Assembly: GCA_019055375.1 (NCBI GenBank)
Contig: JAHQIW010006935.1
Location: 19,551-83,550, forward strand
Direction: 5' to 3'
Source of the DNA: Parelaphostrongylus tenuis
Lineage: Eukaryota; Nematoda; Chromadorea; Rhabditida; Metastrongylidae
Length of the DNA stretch: 64,000 bases
The notes beneath the pieces were generated by a model. The model saw only the letters and a program-made list of their open reading frames with translations. It made no database searches and was not told the origin of the DNA. How positions within the stretch are numbered: the stretch's first letter is position 1; every line of letters begins with the position of its first letter. Positions 1-12,270 of this stretch are shown here, piece by piece. Position numbers and translations under genes: made by a program.

Positions 1-2919
1 TTGGTAATCCGTAGAGAGCGTGCGTGGACGTTTATCGTCAGCAGAAATCAAGACAGATTGGCATCAATTATTCAAGTTTTCTACATTATTTTACATCATC
101 ATTCAAGCTGTTTTTCGCTAGAACACTGAAGTTGAAGCTCTGGTGATGTGAATTTGCTTCGGACCCGACTAGTTCAGATATAGCCTAGCACTTGAGCGAC
201 TCGCTACCGCCGTCGATAACCACTTTTCGTTGCAGTAATTCGTCGGGAAACTTACTTACCGGCTTTTGACTATCTTGTTGCTGAATGTGTCTTGTCTGGG
301 AAACGATAATATTAATTGATTAGAAGAAGATCTACAGCCTTGCAACGAATTTTCGCCGCCATCTTCGAACCAAAATCGATTAATCGATATATCGATTGGC
401 TTCGTTGTCCATCCCTGGGACAATACTGTCGCAATCTCCAAAGAAAAAAAAACGTCTCCGATGAGTGTCGAAATAGAAAAGCTGGCAGCAATCGATTTCA
501 TTGGCAATGCGAGGAGCGGTCATGTATGGTGGGCGTGACGGGCGTCCCGCCTCCGGTCCGCGCAGGACCCGCCCAGTGCCCGCTTCGACTGCCTTGTCTG
601 TGCAGTTGGCGCCGCTGGCTCTCCATCCCTCCTCTGGCTCGCCTCGACATCCATCCATTCGGAGACTCTTCACTTTCGCCAAACATCGATGATAATACCT
701 GGAACGGTCCTCTTCATCATCATTCCACCAGGAGCTGCTCTGGAACTGAGTGAATCTACCAGTAGGCTGGTTGTAGTAGGGTCTTGACTGACGACGAGAC
801 TCTGAATGCCCACGTGCACGTGTGTTTGTCTGTGACCAGTCGACGGGGAGAGAGTTTTCAAAGTAGTGAGGTGGTGTGGTTGATGATCTACGGGGACAAG
901 TGTCTTGTTGGCCGTGCTGCGCTAGCTAGCCGTTTTTTTTTTTCTTTCCACGTGTTGCCAATAGACCAGAGCGATCAATCGCAGCCACTGGGCCGCTAAT
1001 TGTTGCGTGAGTCCTATGAAGTATTGAAAATCTCGCAGCTTCTCATCATAAGCTGCTTCGGACGCTTGTTCTTAGTTTTTCTATTCATCCTGTCCTCTTG
1101 TCCCTCAAGTGAAAACTGAATGAGCACCGTCTCGCCGCCTGAACCTTTCGTCTCAACCTCTTTGAGCTGGCAGGTGAGCAAAGTTTCAGGTGTGCGAGCG
1201 GTCTCGTACACTCTCTGATATCGCATTCATGGTTTGTTAGTGAGATTTGTGTGAGCAAATTTCATCTCTGCTTCAGAGGGATGTTGTTTCTTTGTCTTCT
1301 TTTTTTCTTTGTCTCGAGAAAGATTGCAAGTGAGGAAAGGAACCTAAGGATTGTGAGAATTTTATATAATTGGGTATTAACCTCCGTTTAGATACCGAAT
1401 CGTTTGAAATATTATATTGCACAGAATTTTGCAAGTTTTTCAGCATTTTAATCAGGATATAGATGATTTACTTTAATAACGATGTAAATTTTATGAGATT
1501 GAATGTTACAGCCTGTCATTGTGAACGAATGCCGTCCAACAGAGAAACTGTTTGGAATAACACGACGTCATGTAGCAGAGGTATTTTTAATATTTCATTG
1601 ATAACAAAGCTTTTCAGACGATTAAGAGGTGATCTAATAGATTGAAGTAACATCCAAGAAACTATACTAACACATTTGTAGGCTACTGAGTTAGCACAAG
1701 ATCCGTATGGAAACAATACAAATGGGTTAGAATATGATCGTGATCAGAAGATTGTTAATAGTAGTTATCACATTATCGAATGCACGGCGGCTTTTCTATT
1801 TTTGTCCAAATATTAATTTGCAGCTTGAACAATGAAAAACATAAGCTATATTCGATGTCTATAACAGTTTAAAACTCTAAATTGTCTATTAAACTCATAT
1901 AGGCCAAATTTATATTGACTACATCAGCGGTTTGTGAATGAACAAAAAAGATAAAGCTCCTTTCAAAGTGTAAATTAGACTCATATAGGCTAATTTCTTA
2001 TTCACTACATCGGCGGTTTGTGAATGGATGAGACACTGAAATGGCGACAAATCTTTTGAGATCGGGAAGAAGCGGTATAGTGAAATAATTGAAAACATGC
2101 AACTAAATGTTTGGATTTTGTCAACTCAGCTGTCAAGATAATGATTTTAGGCCTTTGTCAAACTTTGTAACGCAATTTACGTGACCGAATTCTCCTTTAT
2201 AAAGACGGTTGAGGTTTTTTTCCCAGTCGGGTAATTTTGAGGTGACGCTAATGTTGGGGATTCCCTGGAAATGAACCTTTTCCTTGCTCAAATTTCTCGT
2301 TCCACATTGCCAATCGTTCGTTGGTTCATCTTATTGCGTAAAGGTCGGTTTGTTTATGAACAGGCATTAGTTTATGGAAATCTGCATCCATATATATACA
2401 TTTATTTATACTCCGCATCGGTCCCATGTTGATATAACAATTTATTAATAGCATTTGTTTAGATGAGCTTATGCATTTTTGCATCGCCGATCTAAATGGC
2501 AGCTACTGCTCTAATGCGTCTAAAATCCTCTATATTGCATTGTTACTTTGTTGTGAAGGGTTACAGGGGACATCTGAGAAAGTTCATATTGAAGAAAGAT
2601 AATTAATATCTGATGACGAATATAAAGTGCGTATCAAGTCTATATTTATCTAAAAGCAATTTTTCAAGCTATTGAATTCAATTGCTTCTTATATATTTGC
2701 TTAGGAAAGGAAAGAAATTGTACTACATAAAATGAAATTGGTAGTATGTTTGAGTTTAGAAAATATATTTATAGCAAAGGTTTTTTTTGGAGTGTGCTGT
2801 CTTCAATTTAGGAACAATTTGATCGGTTTTTCTTCTTTCTTTTTCTCTGAACTAATCAATCTCCATTAGTGAGTGGTGGTCCTATCCGCATCATTGGCTC
2901 GACTAATTGCTACAGGTCC

Positions 2920-2949
2920 TCGTCGTCGTCGTCGTCGTCGTTGTTGTTG
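2920..2949. repeat. CGT/TTG trinucleotide microsatellite
   Basis: About seven CGT units run into three TTG units. There is no open coding context around it, so it is read as a simple repeat. Confidence 0.9.
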
Positions 2950-3761
2950 TGCATCATCGGTTTACACGCACGAATCTGCCCATTTTTCATGGCAATCATG
3001 AACAATACAATGTCATTATTGTTCCACTAATCCATAACTGCGTTTACATACTTGTAATCTGACGTATGATTCAGCAAATATATGGGCAAGAAAAAAAATA
3101 GCTGATCAGAGTTCCACAAAAAAAGATTTAATGGCGATATTTTCGGAGTTTTTTTTTACATGTTTATGCAGTGGCAGTCACATTTTGATTAGGTCATTTA
3201 GGCGTGTAAGTCGAAGCAAATACTCCTCCTACATGTGTAGCATACAGAATAATTACGGAGCAATAGTGCTATAAAGTTTTAGTATTTCCACCGAATCCGA
3301 TCACGATTCCTGCAACTGTACTTTTATTTTGTAAACGTGTCTGATCGATATTCGCAAAATTGTTTAATCACATACGGTGCGCGTTCCAGCATTAGAGTGT
3401 TTTTTTTTTCTCAAGGTTAGGAATATAAAAGTCGTCAGGCTCACATAAATCGCATTGATTTTGAGGCTCAGTTCAAATAATTACAATCACGTCCTATTGA
3501 TGGGTTTTTTCATATTGATAAGTTAGTGCCCTGTTTTTAATCTGTCTTTAGAAAGGCAATCAATATAATTCGCACTCTTCTTCTAATGAGGTGAGTTCTC
3601 AGTAATTTATCGTAGGCTATTCAAAGCTCTACTCTCTAACTCGACATGAATGAATGTGATGAATATTTGACGTTGCATTTGGTGATTAATTGAACGTAGA
3701 AATGTCCGTAATTGGTCGACAGGCAGATGGATGAACGACCGACCACCCATGAAGCGTTGGC

Positions 3762-4088
3762 GTGTTGCGTGTGTGTGTGTGTGTGTCTGTATATCTGTGA
3801 ATATACATATATATATATATATATATATACGGATATATGTGTGTGTCTATCTATACATATGCGGTATTCAGTAAGAGGCAGATCTCTAAAGATAATGAGA
3901 GTGCGTGTGTGTGTGTATGTGCGCTCTCGCGTGCATGTGCTGCTGTGATGCATTGATCTGCCATGGTGGCTATGATGGTGGTGGTGGTGGTGGAGCGGGT
4001 TAATATCATGAAATAGCGCTCTCATCGTTTGATGAAGACAACGATGACGACGACGACGACGACGTCGATGACGGACGGACGGACGACG
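3762..4088. repeat. Cluster of microsatellites (GT, TA, GGT, GAC, GGAC)
   Basis: Several simple repeats lie within 330 bp: GT at about 3766-3786, TA at about 3805-3829, GT again at about 3838-3846 and 3904-3918, GGT at about 3974-3993, GAC at about 4046-4065 and GGAC at about 4070-4086. Open frames across the cluster are low-complexity and not credible genes. Confidence 0.9.
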
Positions 4089-6780
4089 GCTGCTATCAGT
4101 TGGCCATAATTGCTATGTCATTTTGTGAAAGAGGCGCCTTCTTTTTTTGTTCGTCGTAGATGATAACGACCAGTTCATACCCAAGAAGACGTCAGCATAG
4201 CTGCCTCGTCAACGGCGTCTGTGAAAATGGCGCTGGACTGACTAATTTGATGGAATTGTGGATGATGTGCTTTCTAATAACCTTCCACTATTAATGACTA
4301 TACAGCGTTTTGATGAGTAGAGGAACAGAGTACGACAAGTTGGATAATCGCTCAAAAGTTCACAAAGGAATAGAAGAATATGAAGGATCGATTTGAATTC
4401 AATACGAGAAGAATGATTGATGAAGTTCATCGTCTTGTGACATAATAAAACTCTGTGATGATTATATTTTCTAGTCTTCCTTTATAGGGACTTGTTTTAA
4501 GCGCGGTTGAATTTCAGCGATAATCCTCTGTGAGTAGAGATTCAGAAAAGAGTCGCAACTTCTCATTGAGAATCGCCCGCAATCGTTGAGCTTTCATAGT
4601 GTTGTTTTTGTGAAAGAGACCTAAACAGTTTACCTCTTTGAACATAAACAGCACACCTCAATATCGTTTGTAATGGTTTTGTGTCCGTTTTTAGGTTCTA
4701 TAGCCTTAACGTCTGTTAAGGGGCTTTATTTCGATTTCTAAATAAGTAATTCAATTTTTTGATATTCATTTGTCGGTCGAATTTATCAAGTATGAAGATG
4801 AAGAGGAATTATACTTAGATACAGAGTTTTTTCTTGCTTCGTTGCTAAAACTTTCGCTTTTGATGATGGGGAAAATCGCTAGTCACTAACTTCTTTCATG
4901 ACTCATCATTTTCGTTCTGACTGATTAACAAAAAGCAATTTTCGTTCCAACGTAGAGTAAGAATTGTTCATAGGGGTCGTAAGAGCTGTATAAGAGTTAC
5001 TATTCAGTCCTAGTTAGGATGAAGCCACTGTTAATGAGACCAGCTAGTGGTAGTGCTATTCGATGTAGGTAGGATATATATTTTGTGGAATTATTCGCAT
5101 TCGTTGAAAGAACGGTTGATTTCAGCTGTCGCAGAAGGACATCGATTGCCTCTACCGCCAGTTACGAGTCACTAAAGAGAGTCACAACGTGCGCGTGGTG
5201 TTTGTGAAAGGGACCGACGACATGACTTCATACGACGTTGAAAAGTGCTTAATATTTTTTTGTTTCCAATAGGGGAAGCTCGGATCACAGAAATTCAGCA
5301 TGAACAGGCTTGATGAGAAGTAGACCATGAATAATCGTTCTATTCAAAAATGCACTTAATAGACAAACTACGAAGTACACTTTTTCGACTTAGTCATTTA
5401 ATCGTCCAAAAATCTGGCTGTTAGGTTTGAACGATAAGGGGGAGAGTTACTGAACAGAAATGCTCTCAAAGAGTGGGCAGCTCACCAGTAACGTATACTA
5501 AAAGGGAAAATCTGAGGGTTTAAATGATCGTCAAAGTATTACGTCGGGAATGGTGACTAATCGAGACAAAGTGATTTATAGATAATGAAAGTTCATGAAT
5601 TTTGTTTTTAACCGTCCATATTAACATAGGAAGAAAGCTATTCCAATTCATATTTTCTGAAAGCGTAGTTTTCTGTTTTTCGTATCCGGCAGCTTTTATT
5701 GCCCAAATGTGGCAGCATACATGTTCTGTTGACTAGTGTCTAAGCTGTAGAGGGCAGTACATTGACTGCAGGAAGCGATTGATGTGATCTTTCAAATACT
5801 TCTAAATCTTTTCCTCAAATTGGGCCAAAAATGAAATCTGTCACTGGAGCTTAAACGGAGCCGGAGAGATGTTCTATAATCGACTTTGCATTGGCACAAA
5901 ATGCGAATAGGTTTGTTAGTGGTGACGTGTGCGAGTGGTTTGAGATAGAATTTCGCAAATTCACACGTTGTAGTGTAGTTCCTTCTTTTTCCTCTGGGAA
6001 CGCTACTCTAGAATTAGGAGTTCTCTTCAGTGTTCTTGGCATTCCACACTTGTTAGAATTTTGGATCCCATGTAACCTTTTTATAACACTTACAGAATGC
6101 AGGTGTTATAGCTAGAGATAGCTCAACTGCAACATGGTTGGAAAATGAGTGAAAAATCCTAGATTCTTCCAATATTCAAGGTCTAACAGTGTTTGTAGAA
6201 AACTATCAAGGATAAAGTCACTTCCCTTAGACTTCTTCTCAACTGTGCCTTATACAATCTGCGTAGTGAACCATCGTACTCGGTTTTTTCGTTACTAATG
6301 ATAAGAACTGCTTGTATTTAGTTTTGGATTTGTAGCATAGTAATGTTTATATGAGGTTATAATCCACATTTCGAACATACTAATATTTGTTCATTTCAAG
6401 TTAGGTCATAAAAAGGTTAAGAAGCAGGAGAAAAGTATGTTTTCCCACATTTTCAAGAAAGTTTCATCAGCATCTGTAAGAAGTATGGGCCAGAAATTCA
6501 GTTATATTGTATTTGAGTAGATTCTTTACTAGTTCTGTTACTTTAGGATTTTTGCTGAGTATCATCCTTGTCGTGTGGAAATTGTGGATAAGACCTCTTG
6601 TCTAATGAGTTTTGCCAGCCGTGCAGATTGCGTACGAGTAAGTGAAACCGCCTTTTTGTACTTTCAAGTCCTTTGTTAATATTTTAGTCCGTTCTAGTAG
6701 AAGTTTCTCGCAGAAAAGAAGAAGTCTGGATAAATACTATGTTTGTATCCCATAATGTGGAGTGCTGTGCAAAAACATTT

Positions 6781-6851
6781 GCGTCAGCCGGAATTCGAAC
6801 CCAGGTCTCACTCTTTTCGGGAGCGTATGCTAACCGTTACACCACACTGTG
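6781..6851 (-). pseudogene. tRNA-like pseudogene or SINE head
   Basis: On the minus strand there is a good A box (TGGTGTAACGGTTAGCAT) and a perfect-looking B box (GGGTTCGAATTCC) at tRNA spacing. A 5-bp anticodon stem (CGCTC/GAGTG) closes a 7-nt loop with GAA in the anticodon position. Position 33 is C instead of the near-universal U, and the acceptor arm hardly pairs, so a working tRNA is unlikely. It is probably a tRNA pseudogene or the pol III head of a SINE. Confidence 0.6.
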
Positions 6852-7559
6852 TTTGTAATCTATTCTATAAGCTATAAAGGAAATATTTGAAGAATTTCGA
6901 AATACTTGTTTGGTGGAGAAGGTTTACACATAGTCAGCAACGGCTGAAAGTTCAAGTACGCCACAATAAGTAGTGTTGCGAAGACATCGAATGGATGATG
7001 GATTTTGAGCCGACTAGTTAGGATAATAGATGAAGCGTTCATTTGGTGATAGGAGATCAAACGCTAGCCGAAAACGATTTTACAACTGTTCTCAAACGCT
7101 TTTGGATTGAGAGAATATACCCTCTGTATCAGCGCGTCAAATTGACTTATACCTTCGGTATACGGTAGCTCCGACAAAAGCCAGTAATTAAGTAACTAAG
7201 TAGTATGTGAAATTAGGAGTCGCTTGCATCGAACAAGCTTCACGTATGCTCTGGCAAGGCTTAACAAGCTGCTTGGACGTCGAGCTCACACGACAAAATC
7301 AGCGAGCCAGCTTTGGCTACTTTCTCATTAAAAAAATCATAATCAAAAGAGCCTCATGTGTTGAAATGTGGTAGTGTCCATGTAACTCTAATGGTATGAG
7401 ACTATTGGTAGCTCAGACATATTACAGGAAAGAACAGAAGCTTTCGTAGTGCCCGCTCAACTTATTCGATCAATGCGAGAATAAAGTCATTTTTTCTCAA
7501 AATGTTAATAATTTTCTATTATACACAAGGAATTACAAAGAAGATCTACTACTACTCCA

Positions 7560-7850
7560 GACCTTAATTGGTTTTTTCAAAAGTTGGTGTTGCTTTTTAA
7601 TCTGCTACTTGAAGTCTCTTCGAAGTTTGTTTGGCTTTTAAAGTTCCAGAAGAATAGGAAGCGAAATTCAGAGGTTTTGAAGTTCCAAACGAAATTCTGG
7701 TTGTTATAAGCGCCGGCAGTGCATTTGTGGACGTCATCTTGTTCTAATGGACGAAAAACTGCTTGCTCAAAGGCTTTCGTTTTTGAAATACGAGCCTCAA
7801 CGAAAATTAACGTCAATTTCGCACCGTCTGAGTGAAAATCTGTTCACGTC
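7560..7850 (-). repeat. Dispersed repeat Q, copy 1
   Basis: The minus strand here matches the plus strand at about 20540-20840. The translations share RIS-K-KA-EQ and FRPLE--DV blocks, and the DNA shares TTTCGTCCATTAGAACA. Both copies carry open frames of about 80-90 codons, but neither has a recognised domain. This is probably a degenerate dispersed transposon fragment; a retrocopy of an unknown gene is possible. Confidence 0.55.
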
Positions 7851-8765
7851 AAACCCTATATGCTAACATAATTACAATCGATGATGATTTTGGAGTATTA
7901 GGAATTTCGTAGTTCCCGCATCTTTTTTAGTTTCTTCCAACTTAGGATTTTTCGTAATCAATGTATAGAGTGTAATTAAATTATTGAATAGCTCTCGTCT
8001 GGACCGCTTCTTCGCACAAAATGATATAATCTGATAAGGATATAACATGTTTTAAGCCGTTAGATCTAGTGTTACCGAGTGGCGCTCAATTTTATTACTT
8101 GACTATATTTTATCTTGCCTCATTTTTGAGTTTTCTCATTCCTTCCCACTGTGATAAAAACTGGCGCGGTCGATGAAGAGATTCCGAAATGTGCCGTAAA
8201 CGGAATAAAGGTACAAGCGCAAAATTGGTACCTCAAAATGAACTTAACTTGATCGCTTCTGGAAAAAAACTGTCTTGGTTTCTTGCCCAAGATTGTGCCC
8301 ACGCCACTGAACCCAAAAGATTTTGTTTCTACCAAGAGTTCTAGCATGCTCAGAGCAAAGATCTTAAAAAAGTTACTAATTTCAAAGAAAATTATTGTTG
8401 GAAGAGATCAACTAATATTCGATAACATGCAAGTGAAGATTGATAGTACGGTTGTAACCAAGTCTCGGTAAGCCAGGTTCAGTTGCACGTATACTTTTTC
8501 ATCTTCACCTTTATTCTGTCAGTCATTGGTTGATCTAGGCCGTTCTTCAACGATATTAACCTACAATAAGTTCTAATTTTCTTTTCATTTCTTTTTTTTT
8601 CGTTTTCGAACTCTACAATACATGAAAATTTCTATTTTACTTTTCTGTCCAATTTCTATATTTCTACACTAATAAACTAGTGGATGTTATTATGTTGATT
8701 TCATTACGTAATACTTGTTCGCTTCGCCGTAAATGAGACCTATTTATTATTCTATTGAATCACAG

Positions 8766-8913
8766 ATGATGATTGGAATGACAAAACCTCTTCGACGTTT
8801 CCGTGCAACAAGAGAGGCAGAGGATGGTGAATTAACGGACTCTGATGGAGAAGAAGAAGAAGGTCAGATTAAACTCGAAAAGGGAGATGATGTAGCACTG
8901 GTGGCTGATGCTG
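8766..8913 (+). CDS. Candidate first coding exon of the acidic nuclear-type protein gene
   Basis: This exon encodes about 49 residues starting MMIGMTKPLRRF, followed by an acidic stretch (EDGELTDSDGEEEEGQ) of the kind common in nuclear and RNA-processing proteins. The ATG follows TTGAATCACAG directly. That is a plausible 3' splice site, so it could receive a trans-spliced leader or follow a 5' UTR intron; an in-frame ATG at 8733 is the alternative start. The proposed donor is G|GTTCGT, which is not a strong match. The exon ends in phase 1, and joining its last G to an acceptor at 18146 gives an in-frame GAA codon. With the seven downstream exons the total is exactly 309 codons. The 9.2-kb intron is long for a nematode but not unusual for parasitic ones. 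The link to the downstream exons is inferred from phase and shared acidic composition. Confidence 0.55.
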
Positions 8914-11900
8914 GTTCGTTTCTATAAACATTGTGTGTTCTGTTTCTTCTACTAATTAGTGTCGTTTGAAGTTTCTGGAGGAGTAGCCTATTACTTGATT
9001 ATGCTGTATCTTGGAAGTACCTTATATGCTGCCAAGGTAGCCATACCGTTTTTAAATGGTCAGATTCAATTCAAAATTAATGCTTGACTCAGAATTATGG
9101 ACACCGTTCTGTTTGATAATATTCATTCTATCGCAGATGTATAGGCACTTGTAGTAATGCTAATAATGACACTATTTGCAGCGGAATCCTAACAAAGAAC
9201 GGGCTTTGAATTTATGTATACGTTGTTTAGAAGTTTAATTCACTTCAAGCATCGAGATGTCTAAATCTTTCTGAAATGCCGAAATTCAGAGTTGGTAGTC
9301 TTTTCATAAAAGATCCGTATGAATATATAGATGCTTCTGACATTTTTAGCGTTACTCTGAGAAGAGTATTTTCTCATAATTCATTTATGGAGTGTGTTCA
9401 AAAAGTTTTGAATTATAGTTTCAGCATTCTTGAGCTTTTAAACTTGTTGAATCTATAGTGGTAATGAAATAATCATATCACTTCACATTTTTATTGTTAT
9501 GGCCTTGGAATATGATGGAATATGACCAGAGTACGTTGACAACGTCGGGGTATAACGCGAATAATTGCTCATAAAACTGACGTTTGCTTGAAGTCGGTTT
9601 CCGTTGTCATTCATATGGCTCATATGGATCGATGTTGTTGACTAACATTCTGGTATCTTGTAAAGTAGTTTGCGTTTTGCAATACTTGAACGAGCCGTCA
9701 CAAAAGACTCTTAACCGGTCTCTGCCCCTTGAAAAACTTTTGGCTACCACTCTCTTTACAGCTCTGAGAAAAATTGAATAATAAAGGCGACCACAAAATG
9801 TTTGAGTTCCAAAAACTGTAGAATTATGTGAATCCCAAATGTACTTTCTCTTGAAAGAGATTTTCTTGTAACGAGAAATCAGTTTTTGCTCAACTTCAGT
9901 CGGCCATCATTTTTCGAAAAATAAGACCAATTTATTCTGGTCTTTTTTTACTGATGAGTTCAATGAGACGAAAATTCTGACGGAAATGCATCATGATGAT
10001 GGCTTACTGTAAATACAGGTAATGCGAGGGCTTCTACCACTATTCTCTTTTTCGCTAATCATGTATATTTATGTCCATGTCGACATCAGAATTGAGTATG
10101 GTGAGTGATCGAAAGGTTTTATACGAATTATGAGAATTGGGCCAATTGCGCCAATGTCGGTCCAGAGTGTGAATCCCGCTGGGATTCGAGCTATAAGCGA
10201 AAATGCTGCTCTTTTGCAAGATTATGACTAAGAATCATTGTCTCAGTTCAGAGCTGGTCGTCGTGGTGATGATAAATCACTTGTCGGCCAACAGAGAAGG
10301 TCCGATATCTAAACAGCTGAGCCATGTGGATGTTCACATGTCCTGAATTATTATGAAAGCCGGGTGCTTACCGAAATCAGTGAAAAGGAATAGCAGTAAC
10401 AGAAAATTCCCAAATATTCTCAGTAGAGTTTTCCAGAAGTCAGATTTTTACATGGTCTTAATAAAGTCTTATGACTCTAATACGTCTAATGATGACAATT
10501 GAAGGACGTATTCCATATATACTTTTGACGTTTGTTTGTGTTAGATTTAGATAGACAGACAGCTGTCTCACGAGCTGACGAATTTTCCAAGTTTTGAAGT
10601 CATTCGTCGAGAAGATATCTCATCAAATTTGAAATATTTTCGATGCTTAGTTTCAAACTTCAAATACGCTTATCTCACAGTTTGAAACAAACTTTATTGA
10701 TAGAACTAGAAGACCTTAGAATTTACTACCCATAAACGTGATTTTTATGCTACTACTAAATTTTGTTAAATTTCCCATGATCTGTAGTCTTGCCTTTTTT
10801 GGAACTACTCGTTACCAACGGCTTGGTTTGTGATGGTCTTGAGCGGTAATTTATCGATATGTTTGAAAAAGTTGAACTAGCTTGGTGAGAGGGAGATCAG
10901 TTCAGTTTAATAAGGGTGGCAGAGCTGCTGTACCTTTATTCTTTGACTTCTTGCGGTGTTTATATTGCAGTATATTCTCAGGAGTGTTATTCAACGGTAG
11001 TGGTCACTTTGGCCCCATCATAAATGGTGGTTACAAATATCCTGAGTTTTGGAGGATAGGTTGTGCATCTTTGGAATTTTTTGCCTTAATGTTTTCTCCA
11101 TGATTCACGTAGTGCGTGATTCCATCTGCCGAACACGACAGTCTTTATAGTCTTTTTTATGAAAAATCTGGCTTAAAAAGTGTCCCTATACTTTGTCTTT
11201 GTGCAATTCTAGCCTGTAACGCTGTTAGTTTCTTTAGTGGAATCTGTTTTTCTTCACAAGCCAAATTGTGATCAATAAACAGTATTTTATGAAGGTTTAT
11301 CGGAGCTATTATTGTACCTTCATCTAGTTAAACAAATCATGAAGCAGTTGTGTTCGTACAAGTATCACTTATTATTAAGTGCCAGTTATTATCAATGACA
11401 GTGCTTGTCCGCAACGATCCTCACCTTAAGAGTGTCGTCTATATCACAAAATTTTCAAAATCGATATCGCAAGACGATAAGTAGGATAATGCGTTGAGGT
11501 TGAACTTTGTTCAGGAAAAACTTTCTGAAATTTTTTTCGTTTATTTTTTCAACAGCCTAGAATGAGCATAAATGAATTCAAGAACGAAATAAATCGTGGC
11601 GAAAGTAAAATATTTCTTCGAAGGCTTGAAAATCTGCTTCTAATCGAGACGTCATAGTTCAAAACAGCAAGAATCATTTTTTTAAGAAATCTAGTATACG
11701 TATGTTAATTGTCTGTAGTGTACAGCTTATCAGTTGATGTCCAGGACTACTTGTGCAAAACACCTTTCATATGCTGAGATTTCTCAGGAATACCTTATTG
11801 CGTTGACTGAGGGATCTTTGATAAGATTTTCTCTCCCTCATATGCATTATTTACAGACCTAGTGCTTATCAGTATGCAAAGTGCGACATCATCTATCATC

Positions 11901-12118
11901 TCTGCCATTTTCAAACTGACACTTACATAGCCTGGGACATTCAACGAGAGCGTTACTCGTTCTTTAGGGTTCTTGTTAAATGTGGGTGTACCTCAGTGTC
12001 GCACAGAGTGTGCCACTTCAGTCTTCACCCACGATATTAATAATCCACTTCCTGCGATTCGGGACACCGTGAATTGTCTTCCGCTCGACGTCTGCTCGGA
12101 TGGAACCGCACTCGCTCT

Positions 12119-12194
12119 CAACACACACACACACGCACACACAGACACAAGCACACACACATAAAAGCACACACACACACACACACACACGCAC

Positions 12195-12268
<74 letters not shown>

Positions 12269-12270
12269 AT
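12119..12270. repeat. Long CA/TG dinucleotide microsatellite
   Basis: About 150 bp of CA units, with a few G, A or TAAA interruptions in the first third and a pure tract of about 75 bp at the 3' end. It creates spurious THTHT or VCVCV frames on both strands, which are not genes. Confidence 0.95.

Larger units (their letters stand above)
1..8765. other. Upstream non-coding region
   Basis: No coding exon can be supported here. Open frames are short, overlap on both strands and lack recognisable domains. A GC-rich patch at about 530-660 stands out from the AT-rich background and could be a promoter or first-exon area. A cluster of ATCGAT-type palindromes lies at about 375-400. The stretch also holds the microsatellites at 2.9-4.1 kb, a tRNA-like relic at 6.8 kb and repeat Q at 7.56-7.85 kb, listed separately. 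It is either intergenic or contains 5' untranslated exons of the gene that follows; the sequence does not decide. Confidence 0.5.

Noticed and set aside
316..753. 145-codon open frame in the GC-rich patch
   Set aside because: Arg/Cys/Pro-rich composition with competing frames on both strands, as expected of GC-rich non-coding DNA; no domain, exon boundary or neighbour supports it.
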